A stretch of DNA of 64,000 bases from Ascoidea rubescens DSM 1968 (Eukaryota; Ascomycota; Saccharomycetes; Ascoideales; Ascoideaceae): assembly GCF_001661345.1 (NCBI RefSeq), contig NW_017962934.1, positions 166,509 to 230,508 on the forward strand. Direction: 5' to 3'. This document shows positions 1-10,769 of this stretch, one piece after another. Numbering within the stretch: position 1 is the stretch's first letter; every line of letters begins with the position of its first letter. The position numbers and the translations under genes are program-made. The notes below the pieces were generated by a model that was not told the origin of the DNA, searched no databases, and was given only the letters and a program-made list of their open reading frames with translations.

Positions 1-1640
1 TTTGATAACTATCGTTGCTTTCTGACCCGATAATGAACGATTAGGAATATAGATGCGCGGTTCAATACTGCACCAGATGAAAGCCACTTCAATACCCGAT
101 TCACTCGATGAGAAGGACAAACCAGGTCTTTCTCTTTCCCCACATTTCATCAGCCAGAGATAGCAATATTAAAGCTATACATTGGAGCTTAGAAAATCGA
201 TATTAAGATCAATTTGATAACACGCTGCTTTATCTCACATAAATGTAAATGAAGTACCGAATCTATTGATGCAGCTAGGCCGCCTATTGGAACCTCGCTT
301 CCGCAGCGAAATTTCTCATGGCACTTAGCCGGAGCTTTGCGCTGAAACAGCTATGTGAATAGTTCTAGACTGCTATAGACAGCACTTTTGGTTGTGTTAT
401 CGCAGAATGGAGAGCAGCGGTGATACTATTGAAAGGAAAACCGGCTGACCAGATAAGCTGCGGCATGCGATTTTTGAGCCACGGCCTGCTATCAGATCTC
501 ACATAGCGAAGTTAAAAGACGTTTTCTGAACGAGTGGAATAGCCGTGACACTGAAGAGAGGTTGATTCATCCTTTAACAATAGGGCTTCAGTGTTGGGGT
601 TTTCATTGGAATTGAAAATCTACTTATGATATCTGTGGGTTTGGTTTATTCAATTTTTGCGTTTTGGCTGCTTTCTGAATTGCTGTTTCAGGGTTTCAAT
701 GGGGAATGTGATATTATCAAATCAGCATGAAAAACCCATCTACTAATTTTCGTCATTATTGTTGCTCTACATTTCAAAGACGAACAATCTGACATATCGT
801 AAGCTAATCACCAAGTAGTTTAAATTCTTACAAATAATTCATCAGTATAAGAGGTTAAAATCACAACAATACCAATTTGGTTTGCAACCGAGACAACTCA
901 TATTACACATGAAGATCCTGATGTTATGCAGAGATCAAGCAACCCTCACAAGTAAATGGACGAAATAACAAAAGAAAAGTAAAGCATATCTCTGCGGAAA
1001 TGCTCCACTAGATCGATTAGACAAAAACCCCGAAAAAGCATCAATATAGGATATCCATCGATATTGTTCTTCTTTCGCTCAAATTAGTCAACGTGCCTCT
1101 TACAGAAAACTGTCTAACAACATGATATTGGCCTGACAACGGGGCGTATTATTTGTAACTCCTCAGATACTTAGCAAAGAGACAAAACGATTTGTCGACT
1201 GATATGGCATGGGCTCTCTAGGACACTCAGGGATATATTTGAATTGGGAAAAAGGTTGTATAATCCGCATTACTGATACTGTAACTGAAGTATTAAAGCT
1301 TTTACAAGCGTGCACACTGGCTGACTCAGTTTTATGTCGTTACAATTGACTGGGTTGCCACTGATGTGGCTCACAAAAAAAACCCTGCTTTTCCCTGGCC
1401 GAAATTAGCAGCACACTTAATGATTCAATTCGTCGGCAGGAGGGCAAAGAGCATCTTTCTAGCAAACACTCAAGATAGAAGGACTTGAATTAGCCTCGAA
1501 ATTATTGGTTAACCTAATTGGATTCCGCTTGTGACAGCAGTTTGTCTCGTGCTCAACGCAACAAATAATGCAAGAAAGACACTACTACAACTATGAATGA
1601 TGGTCAATTTGAATTGATGCATGCGCGGTCAGCGGCGTAT
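1..1640. other. No recognisable gene
   Basis: Only short, unconvincing open stretches occur here on either strand. By position it lies downstream (on the minus strand) of the decayed integrase of copia fragment C1, so it may hold that element's RT and RNase H. I could not see their motifs, and I assign nothing. Confidence 0.4.
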
Positions 1641-1657
1641 TCAGGTGATTCTATCGG

Positions 1658-1918
1658 TCAATGATAATCTGAGAAGGCTGGCCAGTGCTTGGTGAAGCTT
1701 TCGTGATGCTTACATGATTGATGTCTGTTTTTGAGAAGCCGCTGGAAGCTGATTAAAATGATTCTACTCACCTTTGCAGCCATCATTGGTTTGAGGAGAG
1801 AGTAGTGGGGCGATGCATCATATATATTGGAAAGGAGTTTTGGATTACAGCAATGAATTTTTATATCACTGGCGCTTCTTAAAGCCCGCATCTGAAATGT
1901 TATCAAAACAAATATCAT
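1658..1918 (-). pseudogene. Ty1/copia integrase fragment (C1)
   Basis: An open stretch of 86 codons resembles the second half of a copia integrase core. It has an ALRS start like the family's RSD motif, then a stretch where the GI.H and PQ.NG.AER motifs would fall (HYSLLKPMMAAKVSR), then SFQRLL and a WP motif (HWPAF) as in the segment following the third catalytic residue. The catalytic aspartate of RSD is lost (RSA). It lies in the correct order downstream of the C1 protease-like and gag-like segments on the same strand. An intact protein would join retrotransposon cDNA to the host genome; this copy cannot. The match is by eye, and residue-level homology needs a profile search. Confidence 0.5.
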
Positions 1919-2199
1919 CCTTTCGAAGTTCTTATATCAAGCATTGTTTTGTCCTTCAAAATAAAAATGGTTCATACTGAGCAAATGCCATTGCAGCTGA
2001 AACATTTCTCATCCTTCTTTGCTGATGGAGTTCTAACAAGGAAAGGCCACCTTGATTTCATCTTTTGGTTGGCGGAAATAATATGCTTGTCATCCATGAC
2101 TCGGATCATCACACGGCAAAACTGTTTGAAGTGATTCAGTAGCAGAATTCATGAAGGAAAACAATGTTGCAAGAATGTTAGATGGAGGGATCCTTATTT

Positions 2200-2460
2200 C
2201 AGTTAAAAAAAAGTGAAGAAAGATGTAAACTATTTCATTTGTAATTTCTTCAGTCACGATATCTCATCAATGAGGCAGATGCAGCTTAGCGACGTGGGGC
2301 ACCAAGTGCTCTGATGTGGCAAACAAAAGGAATTTGAATTTGAGGAATGCAAGGAAGCGACGCTGTTGTTGAGCAAAATAATTTATCCCGGCGGACCACA
2401 CTTTAAAACTTATCAGAAACCATCTTCACTTATCAGGTGGTTCGGCGCTGAAAAACAACC
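2200..2460 (-). other. Expected pre-integrase segment of C1, unclear
   Basis: This stretch lies between the protease-like and integrase-like pieces of C1, where a copia pre-integrase zinc finger is expected. I see an LWK near its upstream edge, as in LWH.RLGH, but no clear HHCC motif. A plus-strand open stretch at 2366-2650 is probably a shadow. Confidence 0.3.
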
Positions 2461-2466
2461 CACAAT

Positions 2467-2720
2467 TCATAACTTCCATAGAACCATCAATTTGGAACAA
2501 AATGTTAGACGTTGGGTTGGAAGCAATGGTTTCCTTGTCCCTTCCGCAATAGATGGAAAAAATTCTGATATTGGAGGTTCTCGATCTATATCGTTTTCGT
2601 TGGCAATTCGGGAAGTTTTGTTTAATATCTTTCTCTCCAGTTTGATGTAGTGGCCAATTTTTGCACTCAGCAAATGTTCAATCAAATGAGGTACATCGGA
2701 TGCAGCACCTCAATTAGCCC
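2467..2720 (-). pseudogene. Ty1/copia protease / pre-integrase fragment (C1)
   Basis: The minus strand reads DVPHLIEHLLSAKIGHYIKL and continues open for about 70 codons. This matches the conserved copia segment after the protease active site (VLYVP.L..NLLS....G), which leads into the pre-integrase domain. The catalytic DSGA motif upstream is not visible. A gag-like piece lies upstream and integrase downstream on the same strand, in normal copia order. The protease would process the Gag-Pol polyprotein; this copy is broken by stops on both sides. Confidence 0.55.
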
Positions 2721-2815
2721 ACATTAATTGACTTTTCTGAGTCCAAATTTAATGGGAATGAGAATGGTCACAATTCGATATTTGGCGTTTGCCGTCATCA
2801 TCAAAACTAAAAGTC

Positions 2816-3234
2816 TTAAACAAACTCTGTTTTATAAACATTGAATAGTTTCAGTCTGCTAAAATTCAATGTTCTCCATGAGCAGGAACGGCTGATATAG
2901 CAATTGCAAGAAGATATATTTTTGTAGACAAGAGTAGAACAAAGTTGAATGAAAAAGTGACCTGCTGCCCACTCAATTTGGTCGTTGCTTGAAATAAACA
3001 ATCGATTCAGAGCACCCGGTGACAATTACAGACGGATAAAGTAAGTCCATTCTTCCGTCTGACCACCGAATTGCGTGACGAAGCTAATCCTTCAGTGCTT
3101 GCGATCTTCTCGGAATACATTATCGGCAATGATAATAGTGCCGAGAAGAGATGATGATAGACCCCGGAAGAGATGATGATAGACCCCAGAGGAGTTGATT
3201 TGCCGATCATGAGTGAACCACTGCCGGCATTCAT
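2816..3234 (-). pseudogene. Possible copia gag C-terminal fragment (C1)
   Basis: A minus-strand open stretch at 3234-3007 contains HHLFSALLSLPIMYSEKI. This resembles the A.LL.SLP..Y motif near the end of copia gag domains. A second stretch at 3025-2816 follows in another frame. No intact CCHC zinc knuckle is seen. Position upstream of the protease-like segment supports the call more than the sequence does. The stretch includes a 22-bp tandem duplication. Confidence 0.35.
3145..3187. repeat. 22-bp tandem duplication
   Basis: A 21-bp unit (gaagagatgatgatagaccc plus one c) occurs at 3145-3165 and again, identically, at 3167-3187 with one g between. The two exact copies imply a recent local duplication inside otherwise heavily diverged DNA. 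Confidence 0.9.
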
Positions 3235-3239
3235 TAATG

Positions 3240-3879
3240 GAAATTGAAGGTGTTAAATCTTCGTTGGAAACTCACTTCAAGATTTTCCTATGGTGCATAG
3301 AATGAGCTTCATGCCTTTTATTTTCGGTAGTATTTATCAACGATGTCCACAAGATTTTCATGTATTAACAATGCTTACCAATTGTGATTGACATATGGAG
3401 GCGACAAGGGCAACGACAAAATCAGTTAATTTAGGTGGAATCTTCATCATTTGAAATATTTGATCAAAGCTTCTTTTGGAATGAGGGTGGAAATGTGGCA
3501 AACCTTCCCGATCTCAGCTTATGGTTGCATGGTGTCAGTTTCCTGTCTGGATCCTTCTCGGACTGTCTTCAAGTGCTGTTTACTAAAGAAAACTAGCCAT
3601 TGACACCTCAATCTTATTCTCAAGGATGAACAAACGCACTAGTATTTTTCCATGAATGTACTACAGTAGGATATGCGCCAAGTAGCCAATGTGCCATCAT
3701 CCGGTCGCGGAATAAAAATGGGGAGATGTAAAGAAGGGCTTAAAAAAACGGAACCCACATGAAACTCTCAGTCCTCGTTATGGATAACTGCATTTCAACA
3801 TAGATCGTCACGGTGGCACTCCACTGTCAAATGCCGAAAGGCCATATTTAGATAGCGTAGAGGAAGAAAACAGGGGTCG
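3240..3879. other. Non-coding interval between copia fragments C1 and C2
   Basis: No coding motif is recognised. Given the RNase H end of C2 at 3880 (minus strand) and the gag side of C1 near 3234, this is where the 3' LTR of C2 and the 5' LTR of C1 would lie. No repeated termini were found by eye. Confidence 0.3.
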
Positions 3880-4140
3880 TTAACCCAGTATCCGGACTTC
3901 AAACAGTATGTCCTTTGTACGTTTAGAGTTCAAAGATACTACCAAACACCGTTTTCGTTGCTGAGCAATTACTACGTCTAAGTTCCAAACAATGTTTTCA
4001 GAGATCTGGTCAGGACTCCAAAGAAGTTGCTGCAATCCATCACGACGGCCATCCATGTAAGTGTTCTTCACATCACGAACATGTGCAATTTTAAAGTATT
4101 GGATTGTGCGTCTTTTTAGGAATGTTCTTTCGACACTCAA
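3880..4140 (-). pseudogene. Ty1/copia RNase H C-terminal fragment (C2)
   Basis: An 86-codon open stretch matches the end of a copia RNase H. VKNTYMDGRRDGLQQLLWS corresponds to the E..EAVKE..WL..LL helix. It is followed by a short strand (ENIVWNLDVVIA) where the family has VDNQSAI, and then by SLNSKRTKDI like the conserved RTKHIDI motif. It is separated from the first half of the same RNase H (5000-5260) by about 0.85 kb, far more than the roughly 70 residues expected, so an insertion lies between them. RNase H would remove the RNA strand during reverse transcription. Confidence 0.65.
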
Positions 4141-4149
4141 GCAAATGAG

Positions 4150-4990
4150 AATTTCAGAGCTCCTTTGGATTGGGCGTCAACATCGTTACTTGGCCTGATC
4201 GTTAGTTTGCTTCATTGTTGGTGGGTGAACTCTGATTTTTTCGAAGCAGTGATCATCCCTCAAATACGAAATAGAAAATTGAAGCGATCGCTAATCATGA
4301 ATGGAAAAATATTAAAATGAATGAATAAACAAATAAAATGAAATGCATATACTTTATAGGAACACTTTGCCAATGTTCTACATAAATAGAAAATAAGTAA
4401 TTCAATCCAATCGCACCCGTTCTATTAATAGCAGCACCCCTGTCAGTGAAATAATTTAATTAGCTAAACTACAACATATTTAACAACAAATAATACTTGT
4501 AACCGCAATGAGATTGAACGAAAAAGTCGTAAATAACTTAGTTTCATCAATTATCAATAGAGTTATTAAAAGAATTTGTTTACAATTCTGATCACTTAAG
4601 CCCTAAGCCTCTTAGTAAGAATGTAAGCGGCATTACTTGTGGGATCGACGGTTGCAAAAGAAATATGCGCTTTCACAACCTTCATCGTAATATCTACTTC
4701 ATTGAAATATTTTTGACTCTGTGTAATTAATGCGATTGATTGCAATTAAGAAGGAGAACAGTTATGAAAATGAATGACGGGGATTCAATGTTTGTAAAAC
4801 TATGAGTGACGCCTTGCACTAGCAATTGCGCTATGTAGACTGCTTCAACTAATGAGATCAACTCTTCTTCAAAAGTCACCAAGGTCTTTTAGAGATTGTT
4901 TCATCAGTTTGACATAACTGGAATTTGAGTTATGAATAACATATATTCAACAATTGATTTTCTTCACCAATGGCTTCATCCAAGTACTTG
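4150..4990. mobile_element. AT-rich insertion splitting C2 RNase H
   Basis: The two halves of the C2 RNase H flank this stretch, and no RNase H coding can be read inside it. It is AT-rich with poly-A/T runs (for example around 4300-4560) and has no open frame of note. It could be a solo LTR or a MITE-like insertion. I did not find clear terminal inverted repeats or target-site duplications, so the exact ends are uncertain. Confidence 0.4.
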
Positions 4991-4999
4991 TCGAAGTGT

Positions 5000-5260
5000 T
5001 CAACTAACTGAACTGATAAGGTAACATTGTAATGAACCGTAAATCGCATTCAGTTTTAATACTTTCGTACAATCTAAGCTCAACTTGATTGATTTTGGGT
5101 GGTGCGCCACAATATCGACCGACAAACACCAAAGCAAAAGCAGTATGATACCGGAAGCAATTACAAGCAAAATACAACAATCCCAACGTTGAACGGTGAA
5201 CTGATGCATCATCACTATCGAGCCTAGGCCTATCAGTTTCAATTGGGTTTGGTATAAGAT
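5000..5260 (-). pseudogene. Ty1/copia RT/RNase H connection fragment (C2)
   Basis: Two overlapping minus-strand frames carry this piece. One gives MGLLYFACNCFRYHTAFALVF..RYCGAPPK. That is the conserved copia segment SLLYLA..TRPDIAFAV..LSRY...P, ending in the helix that leads to VLRYLKGT (here ESIKTECDLRF). A frameshift explains the two frames. It directly follows the RT body of C2 in the same orientation. Confidence 0.75.
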
Positions 5261-5339
5261 ATTGCTCTTGGGCTTAGCCGGAACACAATTCTATTCAATT
5301 TTAATATTGGGAACTGATATTCTGACAAAAGTCATCATG

Positions 5340-6142
5340 GATTCAAAAATGCCATTGTTACGTTGAGCCGCATCAAGTCGAAGAAAACAATGCAAAATCT
5401 CTCCAAGATGGATCATTCTGAAGATACAACTGAATTAAGATTTGACCGCTTGACCGTTTAGATCTGATGGACCGGCATGATTGACACCATCCACCAGTAA
5501 TTTTATCATGTAGTGGTGCTTGTTGCTTGAGAAACGGAAGACAGGATGATCAACTGCAGTGGCTCCAATTGCAAACGATTGAGAACCATTTGGGTCTTTG
5601 TCGAACAAAAAATGACGATTTTTAGACCTCCTAATTCGATTTGATAATGATCCCATTTATCAAATATTTCTCAGCAAAACCAATTCGAGGAGGGAGTTTT
5701 CGCCATAATTCCCCCACACTATCGCATAATCACTGGCAGTTGTCAGATCGGTCTGATGAAGCTCCATTGACTTTGACGGAACAGCCGCAGGAAACACTAT
5801 TCAACTGTTAAGCCCCATCAGTTAGCTAAATCTTTTGGTATGTTCAGTACCACTAAAATGAGGACTTCTTGAAGCAACTTGAGGGGCTGTTTGAACATCA
5901 GCAGTTGCTGCAGTTCAGATTGATAGCACTGAACGACAGCCCGCAAGTCTTTTGCCAGAAGGAACCTTAGGGGATTGCCACGGACAGCTTGCAAGCGTTG
6001 CCTGAAGCACTTGTTCACAATCCACTTTGCCGATTGGGTTCGCACTGTTTTGTTCAACAGTCGTAGCGGCAATATGTGTAACAGCAAACAATATCAGAGG
6101 AGACTTTTGTTTCATGATAATCGATAAATCAGTTGTAAACAA
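5340..6142 (-). pseudogene. Ty1/copia reverse transcriptase fragment (C2)
   Basis: At 6087-5915 the minus strand reads SPKVPSGKRLAGCRSVLSI, the copia RT entry motif (P.GKR.I.CRWV). It continues in another frame with VASR as in the KARLVARGF motif. At 5656-5435 it reads HHYMIKLLVDGVNHAGPSDL. This is the catalytic YVDD region, degraded to LVDG so that one catalytic aspartate is lost. FRMIHLGEILHCF follows, as in the F.M.DLGE...FLG motif. There are at least three stops or shifts. The stretch at 6142-5915 starts with a methionine and a hydrophobic run that mimics a signal peptide, but the RT motif explains it better. Confidence 0.8.
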
Positions 6143-6149
6143 TTTATAT

Positions 6150-6877
6150 ACATTTGCAATCTGACTATGATTTTCTTGATGAACTGCCTTTGTTGCTGCA
6201 AGTTTGCGGAAGTCTGAATTAGCAGCAGTATTCGCACAGAAACTTGATCAGTATTATCGGTCGAGGCGAGTGATTATTTGCATTCTAATTTTTGTCATTA
6301 TCCGATTGGGCGAGTTCTTCATTAACCCCTATCTCACTAAATTCAATTTGATCTTTAATCATATCGTTTCATTTGATTTCCGATGGAATTGCCATCATGT
6401 TACGTTCTTCATTGGTAGCAGTGGACAGACACCTCTCCATCAATCCAGCAGCAACGGGTGCAATTCCAAAGGGATTGGAATTCTTACTGTAACGGCAGCT
6501 AAGGGTTAACTAGTAAAAGAGAATTTCGTTTCACTATTTGGTGAAGAAAAAGCTGGCAGCAACCCAGCTCCTATGTCTAGCGAAAGCCTGGATGTTCTCT
6601 TTAGTCAAGTGGTGGCCACGTTGAACACAAAAGTGAGGTGCTTCTGGGAACCAGGTTTGCTTCTACCGTTTAGGAATTGAGGCATTAAAAGCGCATCCTA
6701 GCTTCTTCACCGGAGCGGCTGGCATTTCTTTCCTATATACCAGTTTTATGACACTGGTCAACAGTGGTCACAGATTGATCAATATCGAATCGGTTAAATC
6801 AAATGCGCATGTCCCCGCCTTGTTCTACACGAAATCAGCAACATTTTGCTCCGACTTCATTGTCCTCGCTTTTGTTA
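6150..6877 (-). other. Expected integrase C-terminus and linker of C2, not readable
   Basis: By order this lies between the integrase core and RT of C2. I could not read the usual copia motifs (RVFG.., GY....K.YR). The plus-strand open stretch at 6204-6509 is probably a shadow. Confidence 0.3.
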
Positions 6878-7545
6878 TCAATTTTCTTTGCCATCCATCA
6901 GCAGCACAAATGATCTCCAATTGACAAGTAACTGACGTATTGCGTCAAATTGTCTGCGAATGGCATAGCACGACGAAGAACTAGAAAGCAATTGTGATGT
7001 TAGATCGGAATGTAATGACCGTCCTATACAATAATCACTCAGAATGTCCATGAAAATCACTAGGGTGGCCACAGCGAATGAATCTCCTTCATTCGGAACA
7101 GCATGTTTATATATTAAGTAATCATCAAGACAGCAGAGGAACATCTGACGTTGATAAACAGAGTCAAATGGCAATGGCCAAACACCATCAGCATGAGATA
7201 GACCAATAGCAGGAGTCGCCTTTCTTGTGGACTATCTATTAATAGCTTTGTTGGGGATCCTTTGTGACAAATCTCGCATTTTAGTCTAGCAGCAGCAAAA
7301 GTCATATTGATGGTGACTATATTTCTTTCCGTTTGTCTCACTTGCGTGAGCAGTTGATGATGGAATATTGTAGTGATTGTCGCGGCAGTAGATTCCGCAA
7401 ACGATGCATTTAAATAACGCCAAAGCTGCTCACCTTCAACTAAATGCACTATTGAACGAAACACAATCATCTTTGAATGAAAATCAGGCCGCTTCATATA
7501 CTGAAAAAGAGATTGAGATAAAAGCTGCTCTAATACGAGCAACAA
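6878..7545 (-). pseudogene. Ty1/copia pre-integrase and integrase core (C2)
   Basis: The 143-codon stretch from 7545 contains RLKCEICHKGSPTKL, the C..C..GK end of the pre-integrase zinc finger. It runs into the integrase entry and then shifts frame at about 7174. The overlapping stretch reads MPFDSVYQRQMFLCCLDDYL, matching G....FVDDYSRY with the first catalytic aspartate. It goes on to IGRSLHSD, matching the RSD motif with the second. This is one of the best preserved domains in the window. Two frames and an early stop make it non-functional. RT of the same element lies downstream. Confidence 0.85.
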
Positions 7546-7559
7546 TGTTATTTTTCCGA

Positions 7560-9620
7560 TAAACCACTATTCAGAAGCATCTCACTTTTAACCATTTGAC
7601 ATCTACAATGGCATTACAAATACCAGCGAAAGATCCTCTGTTTTGAGTTAAGTCGCAGAACTGATTCAGGCTGCCAATAATATATTATCAGCCACTATAT
7701 CCAAAAAGAAAAACGTTGTAGAGCTACTTCCACTTGCTAGCGACTTTCAACGACTAAACAACCAGGGTCCGATCAACTGTGAGTGATTGCCGAACGGGAA
7801 TAGCAGCGGATGCACCTGCGGGAACGGGTAATAGCGACGAAACTGACTTTGTGAGAACCTCATTATGGCCAAAACTACCTATTTCTAAAACCGATAACTT
7901 GTCATTGGTAGTTGTCAAGTCGTTTCGAGTTGTGTTTGAGAATCAGAGACAAACTAGGTTCAACTAGAGCTGCCTTGATAAGCGTCTTCACGAAGATGGT
8001 TGACCAAGATCTTAGCATCACTTTATACTTTACACTGAAAGTCAGCAAATCGGGTAACTATCTTTTCAGCGTAGGTGATGACCAACACTCATTGACCATA
8101 AAATCCAGCAGCAAATAAGTGAGGTATTTATAGCTATAAATTATTGCATTAGAATTGATTTATCCATATCTTCTAATTCTTTCTAATTGAGAACGAGTTT
8201 TGTCAGTAACCATAAATGAGTGATGTGGTCAAAGTGATTAGACCTCGCAAACCAAATGTAACGTAAGACCTCCATAAAATAACTGGTAATTAAAAGCCGT
8301 AACACCCATTATAAACCACATTCATCACTATAGCCGGATCAAATCCGGCAGTAGCCATGGCAGAGAGACTTGAATTGATTGGACCGTTATCTTTGTTAAA
8401 CTCAACTTATTCGGTAAAATTATCTCTTATTTTAATAAAGCGTCGCCCCAGCAATTGAATCTGAGCAGTTCGATACTCAAGACAGAACCCAAAATTGTTA
8501 GCATCACAGCATTGATTACAATCTGTGATTTTTGCCGGCGATCATTCAGAATTTGGCCCAAATCCTGTTGAAGCGTACGGTTCATATTATCTCATTGTGA
8601 TGAAAAATATGAAAAGACTAACCTAAAATGATCTACAGCCCCTACTACTAAATTCTGTGTTAGCTGGTGCAGCGCCACTAGAGCTGACCAGCGACCGACA
8701 GGGAGGCTCACATCATTCCGTGCCAGAATCTAAGCAGCCTACCAAATTAAGTTAACACAGTTGAGAGACGTGTCCAAAGTGGCAAACCCGATTATCTACC
8801 TCCGGTTCGTCAGAATCAGCCTCCCGTTTTCCTCCCGGATAGTATGTTTCTTGAGCTAATCCAGAAAAGGCAGCTTAGTCAATCGCTTCTACATATTTGC
8901 TGTAGATTTATTGTGATATGATGTTATTGTTTCATTTCAATGGGTTTTGAGACCAACTTGCGAAACTTCACTTGCGATATCTCACTTGCGAGAACCACAG
9001 AAATAAATGGATGCAGTGAGTACTACATTGTGGCTCTGCCTTCAGATTATGGTACTTGCTCATCTTGGTCTATTCCTGTATGACATTCTCCAAGAAAATG
9101 ATATTCTTGCTGATGAAGTTGATTTCGGTAAAGTTTAGATTGTTGTGGGCTTCATTTGACATACGTTGGCCACAGTCAACTTACTTTCAGGTGCACTGGA
9201 GTTGGTGGTATAATAATGATGATACTCCAGTGTAGCATAGACGATTTTGCAAAAGTTGTCAGCTAAACCGAGGGTTGAAACTGCTATTATTATCGCTAGT
9301 TGACCTATTTTTGGTACGTGGCGCAATCAAAAATTCAATACACATGAGTACAATAACTTCATTAATGATCTGCGACGACGAATTTTCATGGCCTCCATTC
9401 TGAATACTCGCTGCCGTCGTCTATTTCTGTTTTGCTTCTCACTCCATCTACCCTGAATGAGTTGTTCCTCACTTTCTCGACAGCATCAAGTTACTCTTAT
9501 TATTGCAAAAGCTTGAAGCAATCATTAAGATGATGGTGCGTCGGCTGCTGACTCAAGCTCAACACCGTTGGTCTCCACAAATTGGTCATTGATCAAAAAG
9601 GCTTAAAGACAACAATGCCA
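7560..9620. other. Unassigned interval; gag of C2 expected but not readable
   Basis: The gag of C2 should lie here on the minus strand, but I cannot read it. Two coding-like pieces stand out. One is a plus-strand stretch at 7912-8118 ending in SKSGNYLFSVGDDQHSLTIK before a stop. The other is a minus-strand stretch at 8585-8427 (52 codons, starting MNRTLQQDLGQILNDRRQK). Neither matches a family I recognise. Confidence 0.3.
7912..8118 (+). other. Unidentified 68-codon open stretch
   Basis: The frame is open from 7912 to a stop at 8116-8118. The second half (SITLYFTLKVSKSGNYLFSV then GDDQHSLTIKSS) has alternating hydrophobic and polar residues typical of beta strands and looks more protein-like than its neighbours. 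No family is recognised and no upstream exon could be joined to it. It could be a decayed gene end or chance. Confidence 0.25.
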
Positions 9621-9859
9621 TCCCATCCTTGAATCACAAAGATAGTACTGCAACTGACTGTTTGGGACCTCGGCAAAATCGTGCTTCAGAATCAATCCCA
9701 TCTGCTGCTTCTCCGACCCTCGGTAATTTCGGAGCCGCCAAGGTTCCTGAGTCCTTCTTTCAAAACCCGCTTAATATTGCACGCATGGCATGCTCAAAGC
9801 AAACCGCATGTGTTTGGATCTTCCTGCTTGCTCACCAAATGAAGTTCCCGCTAAACAGT

Positions 9860-10239
9860 TGAACGACCTAACTTCCCATTTGAGTGATGGTCTGCAATTG
9901 GCAAACAATAATTGACATCAATGGCACCGGCACCAAATTGCTCCCCTATGGAGATTCATTTGATATTGATCATCTCTCAGATCAAATAGCAAAATTAGGA
10001 AAAAAATGACCTACTTCAAGGAAGCCTCTTCGCTGCCGTTCAAGGGTTCTTGTGTTTAATTAAATGGCCAATTGGCGTTTGTCAGACTCGCATAAGGATT
10101 AAATGATGAATCTGCTTCTTTTTGCGGTGCTGCTCTAGAGACAGCCAAATGGATTCAACTGGTTGCTCATGCTGGTAATGCAGGTTATCGACTAATAGCC
10201 AAAGAGCTAGGGATTGATCAAAGTGATGAGTTGAGATGA
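9860..10239 (+). pseudogene. Probable Ty1/copia gag N-terminal fragment (C3)
   Basis: The plus strand reads HLSDGLQLANNN, then a stop where the family has tryptophan (N..W..W), then HQWHRHQIAPLW. This fits the opening motif of copia gag proteins. A further open piece at 10061-10239, in a shifted frame, reads FCGAALETAKWIQLVAHAG and continues to IAKELGIDQSDELR. It resembles the helical middle of such gags. No pol domain of this copy was found downstream, so it is either truncated or too decayed. Gag would form the retrotransposon particle shell. Confidence 0.4.
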
Positions 10240-10474
10240 TAGTTATTTCAATGAACACATAAACAGAAGAATATTAATCAGTCATTTACACACAGGCCAG
10301 CGCTGTTCTTGGCCTACTTCAAGTTGAGATTGTTGGGCAACGCCAGTTGCCGTCGTTGATGAAGGCCAACTTAGCTTTCGCAATTCTTTTCATTGCATCT
10401 CAAATGCTGTTTCTGTCAAATTATGCGTAATCATAGACCAGTGACTTGTTCGGGTATATATTTAATTCACGTAA

Positions 10475-10762
10475 CTAAAGTTTGTCAATGCTGTTCGAAA
10501 TGTTTAATTTGATAATGAATATACTCCGGGGTTTCGCTACAGATTTGTCCATTCTGACGAAATACAAGATGAGATTTAATGTTTTCTGCAATCTGATCAA
10601 AATTGGCTTGCCGAAGATTCTCAATGATCTGTGACAGCCAACGCATGAACAGGAGTACTCTAGCAATAGCTCTTTATTCCTAAAGTACTCCTTGTTCCAT
10701 TTTGGCAGAATTTGGTCAAAGCGATCAGTTACAGCAAGTATGGGATTCAGTTGACTATTCAT
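10475..10762 (-). pseudogene. Unidentified decayed open stretch
   Basis: A 95-codon minus-strand frame begins MNSQLNPILAVTDRFDQILP. About 40 codons in, a neighbouring frame becomes more protein-like (RWLSQIIENLRQANFDQIAE) and ends at a stop after IKHFEQH. This suggests a small protein broken by one frameshift. An AT-rich TATA-like stretch lies just upstream (about 10800-10815). No domain is recognised. It could be a gag-like piece or a small host gene; it is flanked by copia debris. Confidence 0.3.
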
Positions 10763-10769
10763 TTGTAAG

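Noticed and set aside
5915-6142. A methionine, a hydrophobic run and cysteines looked like a secreted protein with a signal peptide.
   Set aside because: The following VPSGKRLAGCRSVL is the copia RT entry motif, and the next segments continue as RT and RNase H in order on the same strand.
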